Positions 54,545 to 63,945 of a stretch of DNA of 64,000 nucleotides are shown here, in pieces. A program made the position numbers and the translations under genes. Within the stretch, counting starts at the first letter, position 1. Each line of letters starts with the position of its first letter. Under the pieces are notes generated by a model. The model was not told the DNA's origin. It worked only from the letters and a program-made list of their open reading frames with translations, and did no database searches. Source of the stretch: Acrocarpospora corrugata. Lineage in GTDB: Bacteria; Actinomycetota; Actinomycetes; Streptosporangiales; Streptosporangiaceae. The stretch lies in the NCBI RefSeq assembly GCF_009687845.1, contig NZ_BLAD01000037.1:1-64000 (forward strand), read 5' to 3'.

Positions 54545-55708
54545 ATGTCGCTGGTTCGGGTGACGGCGGAGCAGGCCGAGTTGGGGGAGCGGGCCAGGGC
54601 GTTCGTGGATGACGTGCTGATTCCGCGGGAGGAGGCCGCGGAGCGGGCTGGCGGGCGGCTGCCGGAGGAGGACGTCCGGGAGATCATGAAGGCCGCCGTC
54701 GCGGCTCGGCTCAATGGCGGGCGGCACGCGCCCGAGCACGGGGGTCAGGGCTGGTCGACGGTGGACTACGTGATGGTGCACGAGCAACTCGGGCGGAACA
54801 CCAACGGGCTGTGGTGGTGGGTGCCGGACGCGTACAACGTGCTGGCAGCGGGAACACCGGACCAGATCGAGCGCTATCTCCGGCCCGCACTGCGCGGGGA
54901 CGCCTGGGTGTCGTACGCCGTCACCGAGGAGCACGCCGGTTCGGATCCTTCGGGGATCACGACCACGGCCGTACCGGACGGGGACGGGTGGCTTCTCAAC
55001 GGTGAGAAATGGTTCGTGACGAGCGGGGATGTGGCCGCCGCGCACATCGTGGTGGCGGTGGTCGAGGGGCATGGGCCGACGCTGTTCATCGTGGACGCGG
55101 ACACCGAGGGCCTGGAGTTCGTGGATGAGCCCCTGTTCACGCACACCTTTCCGCACGGCCATCCGACGGTGCGGCTGACCGATGTACGCGTGCCGGGGGA
55201 CGCGGTACTCGGCGGGCTCGGGCAGGCGGACGCGCTGCAGCAGAACTGGTTCGTGGAGGAGCGCCTGGGCATCGCCGTGCACTGCGTCGCCGCCATGGGG
55301 CGGCTGCTGGAAGAGGCGGTCGCCTGGGCCGGAGGCCGCGAGCAGGGAGGAGCGCGCCTGATCGACCATCAGGGAGTCGCCTTCCCGCTGGCCGACTCGG
55401 CCGCCGACGCCGCCGCGGCCCGGCTGCTGGTCCACGAGGTCGCCGCACTGGCCGACTCCGGCGCGGACCGGAAGATCGTGCACGCGAAGGCGTCGATCGC
55501 CAAGCTCTTCGCCAGCGAGGCCGCCTACCGGTGCGCCGACCGCGCGGTGCAGACCTTCGGCGGACGTGGATACATCCGTACCAACGTGGCGGAGCGCTTC
55601 CTGCGCGAACTCCGGGTGGACCGCATCTGGGAGGGCACCAGCGAGATCCAGCGCCTGATCATCGCGCGCTCCCTGGAACGCCGCGGCGTCCGCCAGGTGA
55701 TCGCCTGA
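54545..55708 (+). CDS. acyl-CoA dehydrogenase
   Basis: A 387-residue flavoenzyme; GGGAG lies 5 bp before the ATG. VSYAVTEEHAGSDPSG and WLLNGEKWFVTSGD are the FAD/substrate strands. AVQTFGGRGYIRTNVAERFLR and RIWEGTSEIQR (catalytic Glu) form the C-terminal domain. The middle of the sequence is diverged from the branched-chain enzymes of the 34952 gene. The upstream operator-like site places it in the TetR regulon. Substrate unknown. Confidence 0.9.
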   Translation: MSLVRVTAEQAELGERARAFVDDVLIPREEAAERAGGRLPEEDVREIMKAAVAARLNGGRHAPEHGGQGWSTVDYVMVHEQLGRNTNGLWWWVPDAYNVLAAGTPDQIERYLRPALRGDAWVSYAVTEEHAGSDPSGITTTAVPDGDGWLLNGEKWFVTSGDVAAAHIVVAVVEGHGPTLFIVDADTEGLEFVDEPLFTHTFPHGHPTVRLTDVRVPGDAVLGGLGQADALQQNWFVEERLGIAVHCVAAMGRLLEEAVAWAGGREQGGARLIDHQGVAFPLADSAADAAAARLLVHEVAALADSGADRKIVHAKASIAKLFASEAAYRCADRAVQTFGGRGYIRTNVAERFLRELRVDRIWEGTSEIQRLIIARSLERRGVRQVIA

Positions 55709-55808
55709 CATTTGCCCGTGATACCCACGTCAACTGGTCCGAGGATGAAACACCCGTGCTTTTCCGGACATGTGTAGGAATGACGTGTCAGCTCTGGAAG
55801 GGTGCGAT

Positions 55809-56351
55809 GTGGGTCTCAGAGAACGGTTCGACGAGCTCTACCATGCGCACTATCCGGATTTATTGGCTTATGTGCGTCGCCGTACCGAGTCGCCGGATGA
55901 TGCGGCGGATGCGCTGGCGGAGACCTTCACCACCGCCTGGCGGCGCATCGATGAGCTGCCGCCCGGGTCGGAGGGCCGGCTCTGGTTGTACGGCGTCGCC
56001 CGAAGGGTTCTGGCCAACCAGCGCCGTGGCGAGTCGCGCCGGTCGGCGCTGGCGGATCGGCTCCGGGCGGAGTTGACGGTCTGGGATGAGGACGCGCCTC
56101 CCACGGATCAGGGCGCGGTGCGGGCCGCGTTCGGGCGGCTGAGCGCCGCTGACCGTGAGCTGTTGTCGCTGGTCAGCTGGGAGGGACTGAGCGCGCCCGA
56201 GATCGCGACCGTCGTCGGCTGCTCCCGGGGCGCGGTACGCCTTCGGCTGCACCGCGCCAGGAAACGGCTGGCCAGGGAACTCGACTCGGCCGGTCTGGAT
56301 CTGTCCAGGTACGGCTCGCGCGCCGTCAAGCTAGCGGAGGGCCAGTCATGA
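55809..56351 (+). CDS. ECF-type RNA polymerase sigma factor
   Basis: I take the GTG at 55809 (GGAAGGG upstream; ATG 55770 is the longer alternative), giving 180 residues. Region 2 is LYHAHYPDLLAYVRRRTESPDDAADALAE, split here into FDELYHAHYPDLLAYV and the D/A-rich helix; region 4 is LSAPEIATVVGCSRGAVRLR. The next gene starts inside its stop codon (ATGA), the normal place for a membrane-bound regulator of an ECF sigma. Confidence 0.9.
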   Translation: MGLRERFDELYHAHYPDLLAYVRRRTESPDDAADALAETFTTAWRRIDELPPGSEGRLWLYGVARRVLANQRRGESRRSALADRLRAELTVWDEDAPPTDQGAVRAAFGRLSAADRELLSLVSWEGLSAPEIATVVGCSRGAVRLRLHRARKRLARELDSAGLDLSRYGSRAVKLAEGQS

Positions 56352-57163
56352 CGACCGACCTGGACCGGATAGTGTCCCGCCTGGCCCGCGACCCGGGCCC
56401 CGGGCTGACTCCGGGCGCGCGCGAGCTCCTCGACGAGATCACCAGGATGCCGGCCGCCATGCCCGTCCCGGCCGCCCGGATTCGCCGCCGCAAGACCATG
56501 GCCCTGGTGCCGGCGGTGTTCGCGGTGGTCCTGGCCTGGGCGCTGACGGCTCCCGCGCAGGCGGCCCTGGACATCCAGCGCGAGGGCGCGTTCTTCACCG
56601 TCGTGGTGAAGGACATGTACGCGGATCCCACCGTCTTCAACGCCGAGTTGCGCTCGGCGGGAGTGCCGATCCAGTTCCACACCCTGCCGGTCTCGCCCAG
56701 CCGCGTCGGCTCCATCATCGACGACGGAACCGCCACGCCGCCGGACGCCGCCGGTCCCGAGTTGCCCTGGTCGTCGGGTCCCGGCCGGATCGAGCCGCTG
56801 GGTCCGTGCGCCGCGTCGGAGCCCTGCGTGCTGGGCATCCGGATCCCCGTGACGGCCAGGGTCCAGACCGTGATCAGGCTCGGCCGCCCGGCCCAGCCCG
56901 GCGAGGTCTACCGGTCCGCCGCCAATCTGGACATGCCCGGCGAACTCCTGCACTGCGTCCCGTTCGTCAACCGGACGGTGTCGGAGGTCGGATCGCTGAT
57001 GACCGTCCGGGGTGTGCGCCACGTCAAGTGGGTGGACCTGAAGGCCGGGCTGGAGTTGGATCCGCCGGGCTCCTGGTTCGTCCACGAAGGCCGCGCGTAC
57101 TCCGACGACACCGTGCTGTTCTTCGTCGGGGCGACCCGGTCCGCGGCCACCGACGCCTGCTGA
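56348..57163 (+). CDS. membrane protein coupled to ECF sigma gene
   Basis: A 271-residue protein whose ATG overlaps the sigma stop. A short cytoplasmic part (1-45, with RRRK before the membrane) is followed by one helix (about 48-72, ending in TAPAQA) and a ~200-residue exported domain with four cysteines. This is the position of an anti-sigma factor or sensor, but I recognise no anti-sigma zinc motif, so the role is inferred only from the overlap. Confidence 0.6.
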   Translation: MTTDLDRIVSRLARDPGPGLTPGARELLDEITRMPAAMPVPAARIRRRKTMALVPAVFAVVLAWALTAPAQAALDIQREGAFFTVVVKDMYADPTVFNAELRSAGVPIQFHTLPVSPSRVGSIIDDGTATPPDAAGPELPWSSGPGRIEPLGPCAASEPCVLGIRIPVTARVQTVIRLGRPAQPGEVYRSAANLDMPGELLHCVPFVNRTVSEVGSLMTVRGVRHVKWVDLKAGLELDPPGSWFVHEGRAYSDDTVLFFVGATRSAATDAC

Positions 57164-57186
57164 CCTCTCCTCCTAAGGACTGATTC

Positions 57187-58542
57187 ATGCTCACCGAGGT
57201 TCGCTCCGCGCTGCCCGAAAATATCCGGTCATCCCATCATCGGCTCTTTATCGCCGTGCTGCTGGCCGCCGCAGTGCTTCGCGTGATCACCATGCTCGGC
57301 TACCCGCCCGCCCAGCTGTACTGGTACGACTCGTTCACCTACCTGGACACCGCGCGGCATCTCCGCCCGTCCGCCACCTTCCACCCGGTCGGCTATCCCC
57401 TGTTCCTGCGCCTGCTCGCGCCCTTCGCCAGCGTGACCGTCGTGGCGGCGGTCCAGCACGCGCTCGGCCTGGCCACCGGCCTGATCATCTACGCCTCCCT
57501 GCGCCGCCACCGTCTCCCCGCCTGGGGCGCCACCCTCGCCGCCGTCCCCCTCCTGTTCGACGCCTCCTTCCTCCGCCTCGAACACGCCGTGCTCTCCGAC
57601 ACCCTGTTCATCTTCCTGATCGTCGCCGCCCTCGCGATCGCGGACCGCAGCCCCCTGGCCGCCGGCCTGCTGCTCGCCCTCGCGGGCCTCACCCGCACGG
57701 TGGCGGTCCCGCTGATCCTGCTGGTCCTGGTCTTCCTGCTGGTACGCCGCCACTGGCGCGCCGCCCTCACCTTCACCCTGGCCGGCACGATCCCCCTGCT
57801 CCTGTACGCCACCTGGTACCAAGCCCACCACGGCCGTTTCGCCCTCAGCGGCGCCGACGGCGTTGCTCTCTGGGCCAGAACGATGACCTTCGCCGACTGC
57901 CGCGTGATCGATCCCCCACCCGAGGAGGCCCGCCTCTGCCCCACCGAAGCCGTCCAGGACGCCGCCTCCGAATACGTCTGGGACCCTGACGCCGCCATCA
58001 ACCGCCTCCCCGGCGGCCGGTTCGCCCACAACGCCCTGGCCCGGAGTTTCGCCATCCGCGCCATCACCGCCCAGCCCTTCGACTACCTCAGCGAGGTCCT
58101 CAGGGACACCGCCATAACCTTCGCCTGGACCCCCGTCCCGCACCCCGCCCGCGTCACCCCCGCCTTCGGCTTCGCCCACGGCGCCCAGACCCTCCCGCCC
58201 CAGCCGCTGGTCTACCAGGCCCGCCAGAACTACTCCGACATCCGGGGCATCCAAAGTGTCGACCCCTACGCGAGCTTCCTGATCGCCTACCAGTACCCCG
58301 CCTACCTGCGCGGCCCGATGATCGCCGCCATCCTCCTCATCGGCGCCTACGCCGCGATCCGACGCCCCCGGACCGCGGCCCTGCCCTTCACCACGGCGAT
58401 GTTTCTCCTCATGGCTCCTGTCGCGGTCCTCGACTTCGACCACCGCTACGTGCTCCCGATGATCCCCGTCGCCTGCTGGGCCGCCGCGCTGGCGTTCACG
58501 GCGAAGGACGACCCGCCAGAAAGTCCTGGAGCGCGCGCTTGA
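57187..58542 (+). CDS. multi-pass glycosyltransferase-like protein
   Basis: A 451-residue protein with about ten membrane helices. The first exported loop has YWYDSFTYLDTARHLRP, where an acidic residue after Y matches the catalytic acidic site of GT-C/ArnT-like polyprenyl-sugar transferases (D near residue 45). HPVGYPLFLRLLAP follows. It follows the sigma operon closely (23 bp) and overlaps the convergent membrane gene by 47 bp. Confidence 0.7.
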   Translation: MLTEVRSALPENIRSSHHRLFIAVLLAAAVLRVITMLGYPPAQLYWYDSFTYLDTARHLRPSATFHPVGYPLFLRLLAPFASVTVVAAVQHALGLATGLIIYASLRRHRLPAWGATLAAVPLLFDASFLRLEHAVLSDTLFIFLIVAALAIADRSPLAAGLLLALAGLTRTVAVPLILLVLVFLLVRRHWRAALTFTLAGTIPLLLYATWYQAHHGRFALSGADGVALWARTMTFADCRVIDPPPEEARLCPTEAVQDAASEYVWDPDAAINRLPGGRFAHNALARSFAIRAITAQPFDYLSEVLRDTAITFAWTPVPHPARVTPAFGFAHGAQTLPPQPLVYQARQNYSDIRGIQSVDPYASFLIAYQYPAYLRGPMIAAILLIGAYAAIRRPRTAALPFTTAMFLLMAPVAVLDFDHRYVLPMIPVACWAAALAFTAKDDPPESPGARA

Positions 58543-59254
58543 ACCGCTCGACGGGTTCGCGGATGCGCCGCTCACGCCACTGGGCTCGGGCCAGCTTGTG
58601 GGGCTTGTGCTGGTAACGCCACCGAGCCCACGGGGAACTGGGCCGGGCCAGGCGGATGGCCCCGATCAGGGCGAGCGGCGTCAGGTAGATGCCGAGCAGA
58701 CCGGTCCAGATCTTGCCCTTGGCCAGGCTGAGCGCGGCGAACAGCACGTTGGTGCCGATGATCAGGGCGACCTCGGGATGCGTGAGCGTCCCGCCGTCCC
58801 GCGTGAAGGTGTCGCCGATCTCGAACGGGCTGACGCCGAGCAGCCCCAGGCCGCACAGCGCCGCCGCGACGAACACGGCGTCCACCGAGACCCGCCCGTC
58901 CTCGGCCCAGTAGACGTCCTCCAGATGCAGGACCAGCGCGAACTCGTCGAGAACGAGGGCGGTGCCGACACCGAAGACCGCGGCCAGGACGGCGGCGGTG
59001 AGCGAGCCGCTGTCGGTGACGGCCAGCCCCCCGATGCCGCCCAGGCACATGAAGACCAGGCCGAACACGACATGGTGAAGGTGGGTGCCGCCGGGCGTGA
59101 TGTTGCCGGGCCACCACGTCACCTGCGCCCTGATCATGCGCACGCTGATCCGGATGAACAGGAAGGCGAGGATGAACGCCACGAAGAAGCAGAACAGCCG
59201 GAGCTTCCCCGGGTCGACGATCTCCCGCATGAACCAGTTCATCCGCACCCCCAT
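58496..59254 (-). CDS. integral membrane protein, function unknown
   Basis: A 252-residue protein with about six helices and an HLHHVVFGLVFMCLGGIGG motif near residue 60; the His-rich turn recurs in actinobacterial membrane proteins of unknown function. The C-terminal ~60 residues are basic (KPHKLARAQWRERRIREP). It lies downstream of the importer permease genes on the same strand, 24 bp from them, but need not share a role. The 3' end overlaps the convergent gene by 47 bp. Confidence 0.65.
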   Translation of the reverse strand: MGVRMNWFMREIVDPGKLRLFCFFVAFILAFLFIRISVRMIRAQVTWWPGNITPGGTHLHHVVFGLVFMCLGGIGGLAVTDSGSLTAAVLAAVFGVGTALVLDEFALVLHLEDVYWAEDGRVSVDAVFVAAALCGLGLLGVSPFEIGDTFTRDGGTLTHPEVALIIGTNVLFAALSLAKGKIWTGLLGIYLTPLALIGAIRLARPSSPWARWRYQHKPHKLARAQWRERRIREPVERFKRALQDFLAGRPSP

Positions 59255-59278
59255 CCATCGGGGGGCGACGTCAGAAGT

Positions 59279-60106
59279 CTAGAACGAGGCCATCTCCTCC
59301 AGCGCCTTGGTGCCCGTACGGCGGCGCAGCACCAGCCAGGCCAGGACGAGAGCCACGGCCGAGCCGACCAGCAGCAGGGTGGCGAGGGCGTTGAGCGCGG
59401 GGGAGGGCGCGTTCCGCACCGCCGTGTACAGCTTGATCGGAACGGTCGCCGAGGACGCGTCGGGGGACAGGAAGGCCGAGATCACGAAGTCGTCCATCGA
59501 CGAGGCGAAGACGATCATGGCGCCGGCGAACACGGCGGGAGCCAGCAGCGGCAGCAGGATCAGCCGGAGCGCCTGGACCCGGTTGCAGCCCAGGTCGCGG
59601 GCCGCGTCCTCGTAGTCCCCGCCGATCGAGGCCAGCCGCGACCGGACGATCACCACCACGTACGACACCGAGAACGTCACATGCCCCAGCACCTGCGCCG
59701 GCAGCCCCAGCGGGATGAACAGGTACAGATTGGTGAACACCAGGTAGAGCGCGCTGCCCATCACGATCTCGGGCGTGGCCAGCGGCAGCAGCATCAGGCC
59801 GTTGGCGGCCCGGCTGGTCCTGCCCTTCCAGCGGGCCAGCCCGAGCGCCATCGCCACCCCCAGCGGCGTCGCGACCAGCGTGGTCAGCACGGCCAGGATC
59901 AGGCTGTTGTACAGCGCCAGCCGGAGCGAGGGATCCTCGGCCACCGAGCCGCTCCCGCCGAAGTACCACTGGGTGGAGAAGCCCTGCCAGGTGCTGCGCG
60001 ACTTGCCGTCGTTGAACGAGAACTGGATCGCGATCAGCACCGGCACCAGCGACCACACCACGTACGCCCAGGTCAGCGTGGCCAGGAAGATCGGCCGCCG
60101 TCTCAC
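59279..60106 (-). CDS. polyamine-type ABC permease (PotC-like)
   Basis: A 275-residue permease with six predicted helices. I take the GTG at 60106, which overlaps the upstream permease stop (GTGA). The EAA loop DYEDAARDLGCNRVQALRLILLP, of the form EAA---G, contacts the ATPase. It belongs with the PotB-like permease and the binding protein. The cognate ATPase is not found in the window. Confidence 0.88.
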   Translation of the reverse strand: MRRRPIFLATLTWAYVVWSLVPVLIAIQFSFNDGKSRSTWQGFSTQWYFGGSGSVAEDPSLRLALYNSLILAVLTTLVATPLGVAMALGLARWKGRTSRAANGLMLLPLATPEIVMGSALYLVFTNLYLFIPLGLPAQVLGHVTFSVSYVVVIVRSRLASIGGDYEDAARDLGCNRVQALRLILLPLLAPAVFAGAMIVFASSMDDFVISAFLSPDASSATVPIKLYTAVRNAPSPALNALATLLLVGSAVALVLAWLVLRRRTGTKALEEMASF

Positions 60107-60996
60107 GCCCCTACCTCCTCGGCCCGCCGCGACGCGACCAGGTAGTACGCCATCAGCACCATCAGCAGCGCCGACATGAGCAGCACCAGCGACGCGCCGA
60201 GCTCCTTGCGCGAACCGCCGAGCAGGTAGAACTCGATCTGGTTGGCGACCATCGTGGTGGTGGGGGAGCCCGAAACGAGGGTGTTCGTGTAGTAGTCGCC
60301 GAACATCGGCAGTGCCGTGATCGCTCCCGCCGTCATCAGCCCGGACCGGGACAGCGGCAGCGTGATGTGCCAGAACGCCCGCCGTCCCGAGCAGCCGAGA
60401 TCCCGGGCCGCCTCCAGCAGCCGCTCGTCGATCCGGTCCAGCGAGGAGAACAGCGGCACGATGAAGAACGGGATGTAGCCGTACACGAGGGCGAGCACCA
60501 CCGTCACCGGGTTGCCGGACAGCCAGCGCACCGGCTCGTCCACCAGCCGGGTGAGCAGCAGCAGGTCGTTGACGTAACCGTCGTCCTGGAGCAGGTTCAG
60601 CCAGGCCAGCATCCGGGTGATGTAGTTGACCCACCACGGCGCCAGGATCAGCGCCAGCAGCAGGCCGCGCCGCCGCCCGGCGTGCCTGGCCAGGTAGTAC
60701 GCCACCGGATACCCGACCAGCACGCAGACGGCCAGCGCCACCAGCACGTAGATCAGCGTGCGCAGGAACACCGGCCGCAGGTCCCCGGAGATCGACTCCC
60801 GCAGGATCTGCCCGAACGCGGTGAAGTCCCAGTAGCGCGGATCCCACTCCGGGATCGGCGCGTTGAACACCGGGTCGGTGTAGCCGAAGGCCACGGCGGC
60901 GACCGCGTAGAACGGCACCGCGAACAGGGCGAGGATCCACAGCGTGCCGGGGGCGGCCAGCGCCGCCCACAGCCCGGTGCGGCCCCCTCGCGTCAT
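60103..60996 (-). CDS. polyamine-type ABC permease (PotB-like)
   Basis: A 297-residue permease with six helices and the EAA loop LLEAARDLGCSGRRAFWHITLP. Its start overlaps the binding-protein stop by 4 bp. Together with the next permease it forms the membrane channel of a spermidine/putrescine-type importer. Confidence 0.9.
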   Translation of the reverse strand: MTRGGRTGLWAALAAPGTLWILALFAVPFYAVAAVAFGYTDPVFNAPIPEWDPRYWDFTAFGQILRESISGDLRPVFLRTLIYVLVALAVCVLVGYPVAYYLARHAGRRRGLLLALILAPWWVNYITRMLAWLNLLQDDGYVNDLLLLTRLVDEPVRWLSGNPVTVVLALVYGYIPFFIVPLFSSLDRIDERLLEAARDLGCSGRRAFWHITLPLSRSGLMTAGAITALPMFGDYYTNTLVSGSPTTTMVANQIEFYLLGGSRKELGASLVLLMSALLMVLMAYYLVASRRAEEVGA

Positions 60997-62189
60997 TGGC
61001 CTGCCTTGAACTTGGCCCAGGTGTCGTTCCAGAGGGCGTCGCCGGCGGGGCTGATCTGGAAGATCTGCTGGCTGCGCGCGTACACCTCCGGGGTGACGAT
61101 CGCGGTCTTGAGCTGGTCGGTGACGAACTCGTCGGTGACCATCTTCTCGGGGGTGATCACGGTGAGCGCGGGCTGGTAGCCGGTGTAGGAGAAGTTCTCC
61201 TGGCCGATCCCGTTGTCCAGCAGGTGGTTGAGCAGCAGGTGCGCGAGCACGGGCTTGGTCGCGCTCCGCGGGATGGCGATGCTGTCGGTGCCGACCACGC
61301 CGGTGGTGTCGGGCGGGTACCAGTAGCCGATGACGTCGGCGTCGACCCCCTTCGGCAGGTACGACTGCGCGTTGATCATGTCCCCGGACCAGCAGTGGTG
61401 CACGGTCGCCTGGCCCTCGGGCACGTACTGGAACGCGGTGAGCCCGATCTTGATGTTCATCAGGCCGACCAGCTCGGTCAGCCAGGCCCCCGCCTGCGCG
61501 ATCTTCGCCGGATCCTCGGTGTTGATCTCGATCGACCCGTTCTTCAGCATGGCCAGCGCCAGCGCCTCACGCGGATCATCGATCAGATACGCCTTGCCCT
61601 TGTATGCCGGATTCCACAACAGGTCATACCCGGTCACGTCGGACACCTTGTCGGCCCGATACCCGACCCCGGTCGTATACGCGTTGTACGGCACCGAATA
61701 CCGCGCGCCCTCGTCGTAGAACGGGTTCTGCAACTGCGGCCAGGCATTGCCCAGATTGCCGATGTAGGTCTTGTTCAGCGGCTGCAGCAGCTTGCCCACC
61801 GCCGCCTTGGCGATCACGTCCGGCGTCGGGAACCACACATCGAAACTGGCGCCCGCGTTGCGCAGCTTCGCGATCGCCTCCTCCTGCGTGTTGAAGGTGG
61901 TGATCTCCACCTCAACCCCGTGCTCCTTACCGAACTTTTTCACCACATCCGGGGAAATGTACTCGGCGTAGTTGAGCAACTTCAGTGTGCCACCTTTTTC
62001 GGGCGACAGCCCGTTGGCGATCATCGGCACGTCGTCGTGGAGGGGGAGCGCGGCCGGTGAATCGGTCCGGCTGAGCGGAACCGCGGAGGCGGCGGACGGT
62101 CTTCTGGACCGATCTGATCCGCACGCGGCCGTCACGCTCGCGAGGGCGCTGACCAGCAGAAACTTGCGTCTATCTATCGAGGGGGGCAT
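60993..62189 (-). CDS. polyamine-type ABC transporter substrate-binding lipoprotein
   Basis: I take the ATG at 62189 because a Tat signal follows, RRKFLLVSALASVTAACG, with lipobox cysteine near residue 22, and the upstream reading is low in coding quality. The mature protein (about 370 residues) resembles PotD: LKLLNYAEYISPDVVKKF, FDVWFPTPDVIAKA, SVPYNAYTTGVGYRADKV and CWSGDMINAQSYLP. The ligand could be a polyamine or a related amine acid. Divergent from the oxidoreductase, with site 3 of the TetR motif between. Confidence 0.9.
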   Translation of the reverse strand: MPPSIDRRKFLLVSALASVTAACGSDRSRRPSAASAVPLSRTDSPAALPLHDDVPMIANGLSPEKGGTLKLLNYAEYISPDVVKKFGKEHGVEVEITTFNTQEEAIAKLRNAGASFDVWFPTPDVIAKAAVGKLLQPLNKTYIGNLGNAWPQLQNPFYDEGARYSVPYNAYTTGVGYRADKVSDVTGYDLLWNPAYKGKAYLIDDPREALALAMLKNGSIEINTEDPAKIAQAGAWLTELVGLMNIKIGLTAFQYVPEGQATVHHCWSGDMINAQSYLPKGVDADVIGYWYPPDTTGVVGTDSIAIPRSATKPVLAHLLLNHLLDNGIGQENFSYTGYQPALTVITPEKMVTDEFVTDQLKTAIVTPEVYARSQQIFQISPAGDALWNDTWAKFKAGQ

Positions 62190-62230
62190 GGCGGTCTCTC
62201 TTCTGGAACCCAAATCACCTCTTGCCAGAC

Positions 62231-62248
62231 TGACTGGTTGCCCAGTTA
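62231..62248 (+). promoter_or_regulatory. candidate TetR operator, site 3
   Basis: TGACTGGTTGCCCAGTTA fits TGACTGG-N4-CCARNYA. Longer imperfect arms (ACTGACTGG and CCCAGTTAGT) surround it. It is 42 bp upstream of the importer start and 84 bp upstream of the oxidoreductase start. Confidence 0.6.
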
Positions 62249-62331
62249 GTCTGTCGCTGAGGACCAAAGGCCACAAGGCTTGCGGACACAAGTTTTCCGG
62301 GTCGTAACGCCGCGCAGAAGGGGTTCCGGCA

Positions 62332-63945
62332 GTGGACCTGAACCTGAAGCCCACCTACGACGCCATCGTCATCGGCGGAGGCCACAACGGCCTCGTCGCC
62401 GCCGCCTATCTCGCCCGCGCGGGCCTCAAGCCGCTCGTGCTCGAATCCCGTCCGGTGACCGGCGGAGCCGCCACCACCGAGACCCCCTGGGGTCCCGACT
62501 TCAAGGTGACCGCGCTCTCGTACGTCATGAGCCTGATGCCCCCGACGATCCTCAACGACCTGCGGCTGCCGGAGCACGGCTACCAGGTCATCCCGATGGG
62601 CCCGAGTTTCGTGCCGTTCCCCGACGGCAGGTCGCTGCTCACCGAGACCGGCGACCCCGCCCACGAACACGCCCAGCTCGCCTCCTTCAGCAAGAAGGAC
62701 GCCGAGAACATGCCGAAATACGAGGCGTGGCTGCGCGGCATCGGCGACGTGCTCTCCCCGCTGCTCATGAAGACCCCGCCGAACGTCGGCTCCACCCGCC
62801 CGCGCGACCTGCTGGCCCAGCTCCGGCTGGCCTGGGGCATGCGCGGCCTGTCCACCAGGGGCACCGCCGACGCGGTCCGCCTGTTCACCATGTCGGTCGC
62901 CGACCTGCTCGACGAGTGGTTCGAGTCGCCCGAGGTCAAGGGCATGATGGCGATCAACGGCGTGATCGGCACCTGGGCCGGCCCGGCCGAGCCAGGCACC
63001 GCCTACGTGATGATGCACCACACGATCGGCGACGTCGGCGACGGCAAGATGGGCAGCTGGGGTTACCCGGTCGGCGGCATGGGCGCGGTCAGCGCCGCGA
63101 TCCGCCGCTCGGCCGAGGCTTTCGGCGCGACCGTGCTCACCGACGCCCGGGTGGAGCGCATCCTGGTCGCGGACGGCAGGGTCACCGGCGTCGCGCTCCG
63201 GGACGGCCGCGAGTTCAGGGCCGGCACGGTCGTCGCCGCCACCCACCCGAGGATCACCTTCCTGGACCAGCTGGACCGCGCCCACCTCCCGGCCGATTTC
63301 GTCGCCGACATCGAACGATGGCGCTCCCGCAGCGGCGTCGTCAAGATCAATGTGGCTCTTTCCGAACTTCCGAGGTTCACCGCGAACCCGGATCTGACGC
63401 CCGAGCAGCTCAGCGGCTCGGTCGAGCTCTGTCACTCCATCGAATACCTCGAGCAGGCCTTCCAGGACGCCCGCGCCGGCCGCGCCGCCACCGCCCCCTT
63501 CAGCGACAGCGTGATCCCGTCCACCCTGGACCGCACCCTCTGCCCCGACGGCACCCACATCATGTCGATGTTCACCCAGTGGGTCCCGCACACCTGGGCC
63601 GACGAACCGCACACCGAGGAGCTGGACGCCTACGCCGACCGCGTCATCGAGGGCTACGACCAGCTCGCCCCCGGCTTCAAGGCGTCCGTGCTGCACCGCC
63701 AGGTGATCGGCCCGCACCAGATGGCCGAGGAGTACGGCCTGGTCGGCGGCAACATCTTCCACGGCGAACTCTCCCCGGACCAGCTCTTCCACCTGCGGCC
63801 CGCGCCCGGTTTCGCCGACTACACGACCCCCGTCAAGGGGCTCTACCAGTGCTCTTCGGCCACCCACGGCGGTGGCGGCGTGACCGGCATCGCCGGATAT
63901 CTGTGCGGAAAGCGCATCCTCAACGACAGGAAGTGGTGGAGATGA
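62332..63945 (+). CDS. FAD-dependent oxidoreductase, PYROXD2-like
   Basis: A 537-residue paralogue of the 46013 enzyme: AIVIGGGHNGLVAAAYLARAG, VTGGAATTETPWGPDFKV, GSWGYPVGGMGAVSAAIRR, and the FAD closure CSSATHGGGGVTGIAGYLCG. GTG start with GAAGGGG upstream. The last gene of the window starts inside its stop (ATGA). Placement beside a polyamine-type importer suggests oxidation of the imported compound. Confidence 0.87.
   Translation: MDLNLKPTYDAIVIGGGHNGLVAAAYLARAGLKPLVLESRPVTGGAATTETPWGPDFKVTALSYVMSLMPPTILNDLRLPEHGYQVIPMGPSFVPFPDGRSLLTETGDPAHEHAQLASFSKKDAENMPKYEAWLRGIGDVLSPLLMKTPPNVGSTRPRDLLAQLRLAWGMRGLSTRGTADAVRLFTMSVADLLDEWFESPEVKGMMAINGVIGTWAGPAEPGTAYVMMHHTIGDVGDGKMGSWGYPVGGMGAVSAAIRRSAEAFGATVLTDARVERILVADGRVTGVALRDGREFRAGTVVAATHPRITFLDQLDRAHLPADFVADIERWRSRSGVVKINVALSELPRFTANPDLTPEQLSGSVELCHSIEYLEQAFQDARAGRAATAPFSDSVIPSTLDRTLCPDGTHIMSMFTQWVPHTWADEPHTEELDAYADRVIEGYDQLAPGFKASVLHRQVIGPHQMAEEYGLVGGNIFHGELSPDQLFHLRPAPGFADYTTPVKGLYQCSSATHGGGGVTGIAGYLCGKRILNDRKWWR

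Noticed and set aside
58598-60145. A 515-codon plus-strand open frame opposite the importer permeases
   Set aside because: It is His/Gln/Arg-rich without motifs; two permeases with EAA loops are on the other strand.
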